This document shows positions 15,553-21,795 of a DNA stretch of 35,371 nt, piece after piece (position 1 is the stretch's first letter; each line of letters begins with the position of its first letter). The notes beneath the pieces were generated by a model. The model was given only the letters and a program-made list of their open reading frames with translations, ran no database searches and had not been told where the DNA came from. The stretch is from a virus. The stretch spans positions 1 through 35,371 of IMG/VR virus record IMGVR_UViG_3300008266_001277; one strand, 5' to 3'. A program made the position numbers and the translations under genes.

Positions 15553-16673
15553 TGGCTGCGAAACAGCTTTCCATCGAAGAGGCCGAACGCACGGTCGCGG
15601 TCTATAACGAGTGCGTTTCAGAGGGCTTCGGGACGGGCGCGAATCGGGGAGGGCGGCGGAACTTCTCGGCCCGCGCTGAAACCGCTCGCCGGTTGTGTCT
15701 CGACCTCAACACCACGACGCACCGCTTGAACGTCGCCGTCAACCGCTATGGTTTGAAACTGGACGAAACCGTCAAGCCTGCCTTTACATTCGACGACCTC
15801 CCGCATGACGGGGAGAAGTCCGCCGAGGAACTGATCGCCGAACTGACCGAGCGCCACGCCAAGCGGAAGGCCCACCACGATGCGGGCAAACTGCGGCAGG
15901 TGCAGGTCAATATCGACGGGCCGATCATGCTGGCGTTTTTCGGAGATCCGCACGTTGATGACCCCGGCTGCGCGTGGGGCGACCTAGAGCGCGACGTCAG
16001 GCTTTGCCGCGAGACCGAGGGCGTCTTAGCCGTGGACGTGGGCGACGATAGCAACAATTGGGTGGGTCGCCTCGCCAAGCTCTACGCCCACCAGGAGATA
16101 ACCGCCAAGCAATCGCTCAAGCTGATCGAGTGGCTCATGGGCTCGCTTCCGTGGCTTCTGCGGATCAAGGGCAACCACGACAACTGGAACACCGAGAAGG
16201 GCGACGTATCGGACTATATCCACCGCCTGTTCGGCCAGATCGGCGGGCTGGAGGAAAGCGGCGCCCGGCTTGAGTTGAACATGCCGAGCGGGGCTGCGGT
16301 GCGGCTACACGTCCGCCACGACTTTCCAGGGGGCTCGCAATTCAACCCGGCGCACGCGCTGGTGCGGGAGACCCTGTTCGGCCACCGGGATCATATCCTG
16401 GCCTGCGGTCATCGACATACAACTGGTTATATACCGATTTTCCACAACGACCCGCGCCGGCTCTGCCATGGCTTCCGGGTGGGCGCGTACAAAGACTTCG
16501 ACCACTACGCCAAGGAAAAGGGCTTTCAGGACGGCAACTGGGCGCGTTCGATGGCCGCCGTCATTGACCCTGACCACATTGGCGACCCGGTTCGCTACAT
16601 CAAGCCGTTCTTCTCGCTGGAAGATGCGACCGACTACCTGGGCAAGTGGTCGGTCGGCAGGCGGGCCGCGTGA
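15552..16673 (+). CDS. Calcineurin-like metallophosphoesterase
   Basis: 373 residues. All core blocks of the metallophosphoesterase fold are present: FGDPHVDDPG (D132, H134), VDVGDDSNNW (164-169), IKGNHDNW (GNHD at 207-210) and ILACGHRHTTG (two His, near 285-290). The N-terminal 80 residues (IEEAERTVAVYNECVSEGFG) are helical and could be a DNA-binding or oligomerisation part. Phages often carry such enzymes near lysis or DNA-processing genes. The substrate (nucleic acid end, cyclic nucleotide, protein) is unknown. It starts at TAATG, coupled to the endolysin. Confidence 0.82.
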   Translation: MAAKQLSIEEAERTVAVYNECVSEGFGTGANRGGRRNFSARAETARRLCLDLNTTTHRLNVAVNRYGLKLDETVKPAFTFDDLPHDGEKSAEELIAELTERHAKRKAHHDAGKLRQVQVNIDGPIMLAFFGDPHVDDPGCAWGDLERDVRLCRETEGVLAVDVGDDSNNWVGRLAKLYAHQEITAKQSLKLIEWLMGSLPWLLRIKGNHDNWNTEKGDVSDYIHRLFGQIGGLEESGARLELNMPSGAAVRLHVRHDFPGGSQFNPAHALVRETLFGHRDHILACGHRHTTGYIPIFHNDPRRLCHGFRVGAYKDFDHYAKEKGFQDGNWARSMAAVIDPDHIGDPVRYIKPFFSLEDATDYLGKWSVGRRAA

Positions 16674-16804
16674 TGGACGGTTCCGAGTGGCTAGTCCTGA
16701 TCCTCGGCGTCCTGCTCGGGCTCCTGATCGCGGTGAAGCTGGTGGCGCTCGCGTTGGTCGGGGCGTTGCGGGTGCTTAAGATGTGGGTGGAGAGGGCGTT
16801 CTGA
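16673..16804 (+). CDS. 43-aa single-span membrane protein
   Basis: A short gene in TGATG overlap with both neighbours. It encodes MDGSEWLVLILGVLLGLLIA and continues with another hydrophobic stretch, then a basic/aromatic tail ending WVERAF. It has one long or two short membrane helices and no signal peptidase site. Between the phosphoesterase and the spanin it is a good candidate for a holin, antiholin or lysis regulator, especially since the gene before the endolysin is broken. The coding call is supported by the perfect start/stop coupling. Confidence 0.6.
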   Translation: MDGSEWLVLILGVLLGLLIAVKLVALALVGALRVLKMWVERAF

Positions 16805-17199
16805 TGATCCTGACGCTACTGACTAGCAGACTCGCCGGCCCTATCGCCTCCGGTGTCGCCGTCCTGTTCATGGCCCTTGCGGTTGGACAGTGCACGCGGG
16901 CGATCAGGGCCGAGAACCGCGTCACGAAGGCCGAAGCGGTCGCGGCGAGGGCTATGGCCGACTTCACCACATGCAAAGCCAACACCACGACGCTAGAGGC
17001 CGCGCTAGAGGCTCAGAGCCGCGCCGTGGCGGGCCTTAAGGCTGAATCCGATAGGCGTGTAGCCCAAAGCGCCAAAGCCGCCAGAGACGCCCGCGCTGTG
17101 GCAGAGAGTGCCCGCCGTCATGCTGACCGGGTGCTGGCGAGGCCGGCTCCCGAGGACGTGTGCGCGGGGGCTCTGGATGTTCTGAGGGGAGGCCAGTAA
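16804..17199 (+). CDS. Rz-like inner-membrane spanin (i-spanin)
   Basis: 131 residues from ATG 16804; an in-frame ATG at 16783 lies inside the preceding gene. One N-terminal membrane anchor (IASGVAVLFMALAVGQC) is followed by a long Ala/Arg/Glu-rich periplasmic coiled coil (ENRVTKAEAVAARAMADFTT; AKAARDARAVAESARRHADR). A Cys-containing C-terminus ends CAGALDVLRGGQ. This is the layout of Rz-type spanins that fuse inner and outer membranes after endolysin action. I could not find a lipobox-bearing Rz1 partner embedded in it or directly downstream. Confidence 0.72.
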   Translation: MILTLLTSRLAGPIASGVAVLFMALAVGQCTRAIRAENRVTKAEAVAARAMADFTTCKANTTTLEAALEAQSRAVAGLKAESDRRVAQSAKAARDARAVAESARRHADRVLARPAPEDVCAGALDVLRGGQ

Positions 17200-17339
17200 T
17201 GAGGCCAGCAATTCAAGCCGATGCGGCGATTGCTGGCGCTCCGAACGTGTTTGAGCTTGCCAAGCTATACCGCGCCGGACGTGCTCTCAGGATCGGGCGG
17301 GAGGCGGAGCTAGAGGCGAGTGTGGCGGGGTGTCGGTAG
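17199..17339 (+). CDS. 46-aa hypothetical protein at the convergent end
   Basis: ATG 17199 overlaps the spanin stop (TAATG). It encodes MRPAIQADAAIAGAPNVFEL, then AKLYRAGRALRIGREAELEA and a C-terminal Cys. It overlaps the 3' end of the leftward gene at 17287-17529 by 53 bases, tail to tail. It shows neither lipobox nor membrane helix, so it is not an obvious o-spanin. The call rests on coupling and reasonable composition. Confidence 0.45.
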   Translation: MRPAIQADAAIAGAPNVFELAKLYRAGRALRIGREAELEASVAGCR

Positions 17340-17529
17340 CCGCGTCCATCGCGTAGGACAGCAACGCGCCGCCTTCCTGACGAGCCCTCATAACCGCGTA
17401 GGTATCGCCCTCGCTAGGCTCTCTCACCACTCCCAACACCCCCCGCACGATAGCCAGACACTCACGCTCTGGCAGGTACGGCTTATCGGATGCGGTGCGG
17501 ACGGCGGCGATCAGGTCAGCGCGGGTCAT
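17287..17529 (-). CDS. Hypothetical 80-aa protein, last gene of leftward operon
   Basis: ATG 17529 overlaps the nuclease stop (ATGA). The sequence reads MTRADLIAAVRTASDKPYLP...ECLAIVRGVLGVV, a helical fold, then a Pro/Ser-rich tail. The family is not recognised. It is the most distal gene of the leftward block and converges on the spanin operon. Confidence 0.55.
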   Translation of the reverse strand: MTRADLIAAVRTASDKPYLPERECLAIVRGVLGVVREPSEGDTYAVMRARQEGGALLSYAMDAATDTPPHSPLAPPPARS

Positions 17530-18116
17530 GGGGCGTCCTTTGCAGGTTGGTCACACGTCCAGCCAAACCGCCGGGCGCGAAGGGCGGCCATAACGCCACG
17601 ACGTATTTCCAGGCCAGTCAGGTTATCGTGCGCGAGCGCTTGGAGTTCCGTAACGGTGTGGCCCGACTTTCCGCCGAATGGCCGCGCCATTTCCAGAAGT
17701 TCGGGCTTCACCAACAACCAGAGCAAGGCGCGATTGTTGTACCGATCTTGGTTTGGAGCCAGCCGCATAGGGTGCAGATTCGCAAAGCCGGCGTCCGTTT
17801 CGGGAAGCCACTCGACGTTGTAGAGCCCCTTGCTCGTCCAAATCTCACGGATGGCGGCGGCCCAGCGCGGTGCGAAGCAAACCAGAACCGGCCCTCCCAC
17901 AGACAGCGCCCCACGCACCTGACCTTCAAGGCGGGAGAGGGTGTCGAGTTCGCTTTTGATTTCCACCAAGGCGAGGCGATCCGGGGTGATGGCGGCAAGG
18001 TCTAAGCGGACGTTTGCGACCGGGAACTCGTGGACGATACGGGCGTCGGGAAAGTGCTCCCGTAGGACCGCCTCGGCCTTGGCGCGGATTCTGGCTTCGG
18101 CAGCGGACGCGCTCAC
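17526..18116 (-). CDS. sce7726/VRR-NUC-like PD-(D/E)XK nuclease
   Basis: 196 residues from GTG 18116 (GTGA overlap). The N-terminal helix is followed by VANVRLDLAAI (D39) and LALVEIKSELDTLSRLEGQV (E52-x-K54, then D58, R62, Q66). This is the D...ExK plus S-x-x-D-T-x-x-R-L-x-x-Q signature of sce7726-type and related MmcB-like endonucleases. The C-terminal helical part ends TGLEIRRGVMAALRARRFGW. It could act on host DNA, on recombination intermediates or on competing phage DNA. The location among small early-type genes argues for an early function (inference). Confidence 0.72.
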   Translation of the reverse strand: MSASAAEARIRAKAEAVLREHFPDARIVHEFPVANVRLDLAAITPDRLALVEIKSELDTLSRLEGQVRGALSVGGPVLVCFAPRWAAAIREIWTSKGLYNVEWLPETDAGFANLHPMRLAPNQDRYNNRALLWLLVKPELLEMARPFGGKSGHTVTELQALAHDNLTGLEIRRGVMAALRARRFGWTCDQPAKDAP

Positions 18117-18421
18117 TTCCCCCTCTCCCCTTCATATGCAGCGATAGCGGCTCGGGCTAGGTCTTCGGCCAAGATGCCGTTCATCTGCGCCAAAGCGTAC
18201 TCCGGGTAGACCTCGGTTCGCCGGTATATCGCCCGCGCCACCGCATCCACCACGGCCTCGGAAGGCTCTGGTCGGGCTAGGATTGCGTCGGCGCAAGCCA
18301 GCACGCACCTAGCGTCCTCGGGGGCGTACAGCGGGGCATCCTCCCAACTGATCGGGCCTGCGTCCGCCTCACGGACCCAGGTTTCCCACATGATCCGCGC
18401 AATCCTCTCTCGCTCACTCAC
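18113..18421 (-). CDS. Hypothetical 102-aa early protein
   Basis: I choose GTG 18421, which has GGAGG at good spacing and overlaps the DUF551-like stop (GTGA). The longer frame from 18526 would run through that gene and is rejected. It starts VSERERIARIMWETWVREAD, contains WEDAPLYAPEDARCVLACAD, and later VVDAVARAIYRRTEVYPEYA. Two similar helical halves (an IAR-x-MW-type and a VARAIYRR-type motif) resemble small phage proteins of unknown function with a 'VARAIW' signature. No enzyme motif is seen. Confidence 0.6.
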   Translation of the reverse strand: MSERERIARIMWETWVREADAGPISWEDAPLYAPEDARCVLACADAILARPEPSEAVVDAVARAIYRRTEVYPEYALAQMNGILAEDLARAAIAAYEGERGK

Positions 18422-18531
18422 GCTCGCCTCCGTGCTTGGTGGGGTTGAGGGCGGCGCGGATAGCTTCGGACGCCCCAAAGCAGAATATCGCGCCCATCCC
18501 TCGGCGCGGTCTCTATCGGTTGCCACGTCAC
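18418..18531 (-). CDS. DUF551-like small protein
   Basis: 37 residues from GTG 18531, linked by GTGA overlaps at both ends. VTWQPIETAPRDGRDILLWG is a clear match to the W-x-P-I-x-[ST]-A-P-x-[DN]-G signature of DUF551 proteins common in phages and mobile elements. This copy is truncated compared with the usual 60-100 residues and ends in a basic PHQARRRA tail. The function of the family is unknown. Confidence 0.6.
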   Translation of the reverse strand: MTWQPIETAPRDGRDILLWGVRSYPRRPQPHQARRRA

Positions 18532-18620
18532 GGCGTCAGTCCTCCAGCTTCATGCAGGTCGCGGCAGAACGGCGGCATCCCCGGCTTACCGACCGGCGCG
18601 AAGCACGGTGTCGGGGTCAT
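18528..18620 (-). CDS. 30-aa micro-ORF with two Cys
   Basis: ATG 18620 to TGA 18528, whose TGA overlaps the DUF551-like GTG. The peptide MTPTPCFAPVGKPGMPPFCR...is Pro/Cys-rich. There is no strong ribosome site. It overlaps the preceding micro-ORF in another frame, so only one of the two may be real. Confidence 0.35.
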   Translation of the reverse strand: MTPTPCFAPVGKPGMPPFCRDLHEAGGLTP

Positions 18621-18675
18621 GGTAAGCCGTGCCGCCGCAGGTTAGCGGGATCGGGCGGGTGTCTGTGGGGCTCAC
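18586..18675 (-). CDS. 29-aa micro-ORF
   Basis: GTG 18675 overlaps the previous TGA and has AAGGAG 8 bases upstream, one of the better ribosome sites in this operon. It encodes MSPTDTRPIPLTCGGTAYHD and a short tail. No family is recognised. It may be the start of a protein whose remainder lies in the next frame (18528-18620). Confidence 0.4.
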   Translation of the reverse strand: MSPTDTRPIPLTCGGTAYHDPDTVLRAGR

Positions 18676-18857
18676 GCTTCAATCTCCTTGTCGGTCCAAA
18701 CAACGGCTTCCGATGTTACGGTGTCAATTCTTTTCACGGCCAGGCCCGGAACAACGTGCGCGTGGTTCTTCGCCCATTCGACCGCGTGCGAGAGCGTTTC
18801 AAGAGTGCAGGCGACAGCGCCCGCCGCCGTGACCACGTGATAGGATGTGCGGGTCAT
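18672..18857 (-). CDS. Hypothetical 61-aa protein
   Basis: ATG 18857 overlaps the stop of the membrane peptide (TGATG). The upstream frame extension is rejected because it crosses that gene. The sequence reads MTRTSYHVVTAAGAVACTLE, then LSHAVEWAKNHAHVVPGLAV and an acidic end. It looks like a small alpha/beta protein. No family is recognised. Confidence 0.55.
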   Translation of the reverse strand: MTRTSYHVVTAAGAVACTLETLSHAVEWAKNHAHVVPGLAVKRIDTVTSEAVVWTDKEIEA

Positions 18858-18952
18858 CACAAAAACCCCGTCAGTTTCGCCACCAGCCCAATGCAAGCGG
18901 TGATCACGATTAACGATGCCGTTTGGTAGGCGTACCAGGACCAAGGGCGCAT
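18857..18952 (-). CDS. 31-aa single-span membrane peptide
   Basis: ATG 18952 with GGAGG upstream, sharing one base with each neighbour (TGATG). It encodes MRPWSWYAYQTASLIVITAC and ends IGLVAKLTGFL, an aromatic N-terminus with one membrane helix. Small early membrane peptides often inhibit a host function, but nothing here shows which. Confidence 0.5.
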   Translation of the reverse strand: MRPWSWYAYQTASLIVITACIGLVAKLTGFL

Positions 18953-19128
18953 CACGCCACCTCCAATTCCAAAAACACCCCCGCCTCGTCGGCGGCGGCT
19001 CCAATGTCATCGAGCAACGCCCAAGCGCGCTCACGGTTGAAAAGCAGGATCAGCCCGCGCACGACCTCGGGCGCAAGGCGCGTGTGGTCGAGGTAGACTT
19101 GGCCGGCGTGGCAATGAAAGCGGGTCAT
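18952..19128 (-). CDS. Hypothetical 58-aa protein
   Basis: ATG 19128 in a 4-base ATGA overlap with the upstream stop. It begins MTRFHCHAGQVYLDHTRLAP, then VVRGLILLFNRERAWALLDD and an acidic C-terminus. H-x-C-H at residues 5-8 could bind a metal, but there is no second half-site. Function unknown. Confidence 0.55.
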   Translation of the reverse strand: MTRFHCHAGQVYLDHTRLAPEVVRGLILLFNRERAWALLDDIGAAADEAGVFLELEVA

Positions 19129-19298
19129 TGGGCGTCTTCTTCGGCCTTGGCCGCTTCCCATTCCAAGACCTCATCAGCGCAATCGATGCAGACAAGCTCC
19201 CCGGTGAGTTCGTAAACCTCGACGCTGGGTGAGAAGTCGCGGGCGCAACATTCGCTGCAACGCGACTCCGAATGGATGACGTAGGCTTTGCGCGTCAT
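19125..19298 (-). CDS. Small zinc-ribbon-like protein
   Basis: 57 residues from ATG 19298, coupled at both ends. Two Cys pairs, CSEC followed by a third Cys (residues about 15-19) and CIDC (about 40-43), separated by about 22 residues (FSPSVEVYELTGELVCIDCA), give a plausible zinc ribbon. An acidic helix ends the protein. It may bind nucleic acid or a host protein (inference). Confidence 0.6.
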   Translation of the reverse strand: MTRKAYVIHSESRCSECCARDFSPSVEVYELTGELVCIDCADEVLEWEAAKAEEDAQ

Positions 19299-19489
19299 CA
19301 CGCGGCCTCCGCACGGTCGCGCACCATGGTCAAGTGGCGGTCGATCTCGTCGCGGATGCGGGCAAGATCGGCGTCGGAAGCGAACACCGAACATCTCATG
19401 CTAAGTCGCAACCACTGGTGGCCGTCCACGCGCTCGATATCAATTTCGTCGCCGGGCGACAGGTGAATATTGGTGGTGATAGTAGCCAT
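19298..19489 (-). CDS. Hypothetical 63-aa protein
   Basis: ATG 19489 overlaps the upstream TGA (TGATG). It begins MATITTNIHLSPGDEIDIER, then DGHQWLRLSMRCSVFASDAD and a charged C-terminal helix. The beta-strand start plus helix suggests a small DNA- or protein-binding fold. No family is recognised. Confidence 0.55.
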   Translation of the reverse strand: MATITTNIHLSPGDEIDIERVDGHQWLRLSMRCSVFASDADLARIRDEIDRHLTMVRDRAEAA

Positions 19490-19701
19490 CAAGCCGCCTC
19501 CCCATAAGCCGCCGCCGCTTCCGTAATGCTGGCGAACCGGCTGACCGTTATATCGCAGTCCTTCTCGCCGTCGCGGCTAAAGAACCATTGTTCCGTGACG
19601 ACCTCAAACCCCGCCGGGGTTTCGAGTAGCGACACCTTGCGCGACCAGTCATAAGGCGTCCGCTTGTCGCCGTGCGACGTGGCGATGATGTGTGCGGGCA
19701 T
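19489..19701 (-). CDS. Hypothetical 70-aa protein
   Basis: ATG 19701 lies one base after the upstream TAA, with GGGAGG 6 bases before it. It encodes MPAHIIATSHGDKRTPYDWS, then VVTEQWFFSRDGEKDCDITV. It is mixed alpha/beta. Function unknown. Confidence 0.55.
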   Translation of the reverse strand: MPAHIIATSHGDKRTPYDWSRKVSLLETPAGFEVVTEQWFFSRDGEKDCDITVSRFASITEAAAAYGEAA

Positions 19702-19702
19702 C

Positions 19703-19939
19703 TTAGACCTCCCAACCCGCGTTAAGCCCCATGTGCGGGGTGAAAACATACTTCCGACCGTTGGCGGGGTTCCAAAGGCGGTAGTCGGGGCCGACCTTCT
19801 CGACCACTTCCAGCGTCAGGAAGCCGACCCTGACCGTCTCGCCGTTCGACCAGTCCTGCGTGCGGCGGGGGGTCTGATAGCCGTTCTGAAGGCCGCCTAG
19901 GGCGGATCGGCTGGCGCGGTATCCAACAAACTTGGGCAT
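19703..19939 (-). CDS. Hypothetical 78-aa protein, first gene of leftward operon
   Basis: ATG 19939 is chosen for its GGAG site; in-frame starts at 19969 and 19978 sit on the promoter. The protein begins MPKFVGYRASRSALGGLQNG, then VRVGFLTLEVVEKVGPDYRL and ends with an NPANGRKYVFTPHMGLNAG segment. It is the promoter-proximal gene of the leftward early-type block. No family is recognised. Confidence 0.55.
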   Translation of the reverse strand: MPKFVGYRASRSALGGLQNGYQTPRRTQDWSNGETVRVGFLTLEVVEKVGPDYRLWNPANGRKYVFTPHMGLNAGWEV

Positions 19940-20064
19940 CTCGTTTTCTCCGTTTGCGTTGTTCCCCATAGTCACCACGCAAGCGTGACGGTCAACAAAA
20001 AAATGCGCCCCCAGGCCGTTTTTAATGATTGACCCCGCCGTGCCTATGCGTCACCACTAGGGCC
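19940..20064. promoter_or_regulatory. Divergent control region with paired operators
   Basis: Two TTGACC boxes face away from each other: leftward at 19995-19990 and rightward at 20029-20034. GTCACCAC occurs twice on the + strand, at 19971-19978 and 20050-20057, each time near where a -10 region would fall. A further CACGC-TT-GCGTG palindrome lies at 19975-19986. The middle is AT-rich (AAAAAAAT, TTTTTAATGATT). This is the expected layout for a regulator that controls both operons, probably the Cro-like protein starting at 20065. The rightward transcript would start close to ATG 20065 and may be leaderless. Confidence 0.6.
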
Positions 20065-20250
20065 ATGACATTAGCTCAGTGGATGGCCGCCAACGGCTAC
20101 AAAGACCAGCGCCTTGCGGACGAACTGTCCCTGTCGCGCTCGGCAATCACCCGCATCCGTCGCGGCGAGCGTAAGCCGTCGCTTGACGTCGCCCTGCGCC
20201 TTGAGCGCGTCACCGGCTTGCCGATTGGCGCGCTTGTGGGGGCGGCGTGA
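20065..20250 (+). CDS. Cro/XRE-family HTH regulator
   Basis: 61 residues. DQRLADELSLSRSAITRIRR (about 15-34) is a canonical XRE helix-turn-helix, followed by GERKPSLDVALRLERVTGLP, the usual rest of the five-helix domain, with nothing beyond it. That size and its place beside a divergent promoter with repeated sites fit a Cro-type repressor of early transcription. The upstream ATG at 20029 would place extra residues over the promoter and is rejected. No ribosome site is evident, so translation may be leaderless. Without an integrase in the genome there is no sign of a lysogeny switch. Confidence 0.75.
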   Translation: MTLAQWMAANGYKDQRLADELSLSRSAITRIRRGERKPSLDVALRLERVTGLPIGALVGAA

Positions 20251-20288
20251 AACCTGTCGCCACAAACAACCCTTCAGGAGCAAACGAA

Positions 20289-20459
20289 GTGACCGAACGC
20301 AAAAACAACGCGCGGAAGTTCCCAAAATACGCGGACCTTCCGATCCACCGGCTGGCGGACCAATACCTGCCAAGCCTGAACGACCACCAGGCGCACCTCG
20401 ACACTATCGCCCGCGCGAACAACGGACGCGGTTTCTCCGTCGCGAAGGTGCGGCCGTGA
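20289..20459 (+). CDS. Hypothetical 56-aa protein
   Basis: GTG 20289 has AGGAG 8 bases upstream. An in-frame GTG at 20247 overlaps the repressor stop and is an alternative, giving 70 residues. The sequence begins VTERKNNARKFPKYADLPIH, then LNDHQAHLDTIARANNGRGF. Basic and polar, it could bind nucleic acid, but no fold is recognised. Its stop overlaps the start of the GcrA-like gene. Confidence 0.5.
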   Translation: MTERKNNARKFPKYADLPIHRLADQYLPSLNDHQAHLDTIARANNGRGFSVAKVRP

Positions 20460-21103
20460 GAAGTTGGACGCCGGAAGAGCTGACACGCTTGCAAGAGCTT
20501 GTCGGGCTAGGGTGGGCGCGGCAACGCATCGCCGCCGACCTCGACCGCAGCGTGGACGCCGTGAAGGCACGCATAAACCACGGCGGGTTCGACAAGCCGC
20601 CCATGCGCGCCGTAACATGGTGGACGCCGGAGGAGGAGGCGAAGCTCGAAGAGCTTTGGCGGATCGGCCACTCTCTCACCGAGATCGGGCGCATCCTCGG
20701 CAAGGGGCGCGGTGCTATCGCCGGGGCCTGCGCGCGACGGGGGTTGAAACGTGACGCGGCAAGCCGGGGGCTCATTAACTCCGTCGCATCATCCGTCCGC
20801 TCCGAACGGTCGCCCGCCCGCAAGCGCGTCGCCAACTGGTCAATCTCCAAGGTCCCCGCCCCCGCCGACGTAGCGCGTTACGTCCCCAAGACACACGCCG
20901 TACCGCCGACCGCCAAGCATTGGCTAGAACGCGCGTTCGGTGAATGTGCGTTTCCTGTAGACGGCGCCGGGGTTGATCTGATTTCGTGTTGCCGCAAGGG
21001 CTGGCGCACCACACCGGACGCCGCCGCCTATTGCGACGAACACCGCGCCGTCATGTTCGGCGCACCGCGTAGCGATCTGGAAGGGTTGGAGAAGGTGGTA
21101 TGA
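20456..21103 (+). CDS. GcrA-like cell-cycle regulator with two HTH repeats
   Basis: 215 residues from GTG 20456 (GTGA overlap). Bacterial GcrA binds methylated GANTC promoters together with sigma factor. Here two SANT/HTH-like repeats are seen: SWTPEELTRLQELVGLGWAR (3-22, ending near 45) and WWTPEEEAKLEELWRIGHSL (55-74, ending with GAIAGACARRGLKR near 99). The second matches GcrA's W-T-x-E-x-x-x-x-L-x-x-L-W start. The C-terminal part (CAFP at 164-167, SCCRKG at 177-182, AYCDEH at 191-196) matches GcrA's Cys/His module that contacts sigma-70. The extra N-terminal repeat is unusual. It is coupled to the adjacent DNA methyltransferase gene, which strengthens the reading. Confidence 0.78.
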   Translation: MRSWTPEELTRLQELVGLGWARQRIAADLDRSVDAVKARINHGGFDKPPMRAVTWWTPEEEAKLEELWRIGHSLTEIGRILGKGRGAIAGACARRGLKRDAASRGLINSVASSVRSERSPARKRVANWSISKVPAPADVARYVPKTHAVPPTAKHWLERAFGECAFPVDGAGVDLISCCRKGWRTTPDAAAYCDEHRAVMFGAPRSDLEGLEKVV

Positions 21104-21795
21104 GCTACCAGCGCAAGGAGGTGATCGGGGATGCGACGCTGTATCTGGGCGACTGCCGGGACATCCTTCCGACGTTGGGGAAGGTTGACGCGGTTGTGAC
21201 GGACCCTCCGTTCGGGATGGCGTTCCAAAGCAATTACCGGACGGTGCAGCACGCGGAAATCGCCAACGACGGAACCGATGAACTGCTGCGGTGGGCATGC
21301 GAAATACCGGCCCGCCACTCCAGCTATGTCTTCTGCAGGTGGGACAATATCGCCGCACTTCCGAAGCCTAAGAGCCTCGTGACATGGGTTAAGAATAACT
21401 GGTCAATGGGCGACCTGGAGCACGAGCACGCGCGGCAGACTGAGGTCGCGTGCTTCTATCCAGGCCCCGAGCACAGGTGGCCTAGAGGGCGACCGACCGA
21501 CGTTGTGGAGTGTCCCCGCACCGGGAACGTCTACCACCCTACCGAGAAGCCTGTGGCGCTTATGTGGGCGATTGTAGGCTGGACGGAGGGTGTCGTTTTC
21601 GACCCGTTCGCAGGAAGCGGAACAACCGGGGTCGCCTGCGTGCAGCGGGGGCGCGCGTTCATCGGCTGCGAGATTGATCCGGCGCATTTCGAGACGGCCT
21701 GCCGCCGCATCGCCAAGGCTTACGAACAGCCCCGGCTCTTTGACGAGCCACCCCCAAAGCCAGTGCAACCTTCTCTGTTAGGGGACCTGTCGTGA
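21100..21795 (+). CDS. DNA adenine methyltransferase, beta-type motif order
   Basis: 231 residues, ATGA overlap with the GcrA-like gene. The catalytic motif VVTDPPFGM (DPPF 35-38) precedes the SAM-binding motif VFDPFAGSGTTGVACVQRGR (FAGSGTT 170-176), the order of beta-class N6-adenine (or N4-cytosine) methylases. VYHPTEKPVALM (about 145-155) is the usual motif between them. DPPF rather than SPPY favours adenine. It lacks the long C-terminal domain of CcrM, so the target is not GANTC by inspection alone. Possible roles are protection from host restriction and, with the GcrA-like protein, altered host transcription. Confidence 0.85.
   Translation: MSYQRKEVIGDATLYLGDCRDILPTLGKVDAVVTDPPFGMAFQSNYRTVQHAEIANDGTDELLRWACEIPARHSSYVFCRWDNIAALPKPKSLVTWVKNNWSMGDLEHEHARQTEVACFYPGPEHRWPRGRPTDVVECPRTGNVYHPTEKPVALMWAIVGWTEGVVFDPFAGSGTTGVACVQRGRAFIGCEIDPAHFETACRRIAKAYEQPRLFDEPPPKPVQPSLLGDLS

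Noticed and set aside
18422-18526. Upstream start for the 102-aa leftward protein
   Set aside because: It would overlap the DUF551-like gene in another frame; GTG 18421 has a GGAGG site.
20114-20455. N-terminal extension of the GcrA-like protein
   Set aside because: The extension runs antiframe through the Cro-like and 56-aa genes and is Arg/Pro-rich; GTG 20456 has the usual GTGA coupling.
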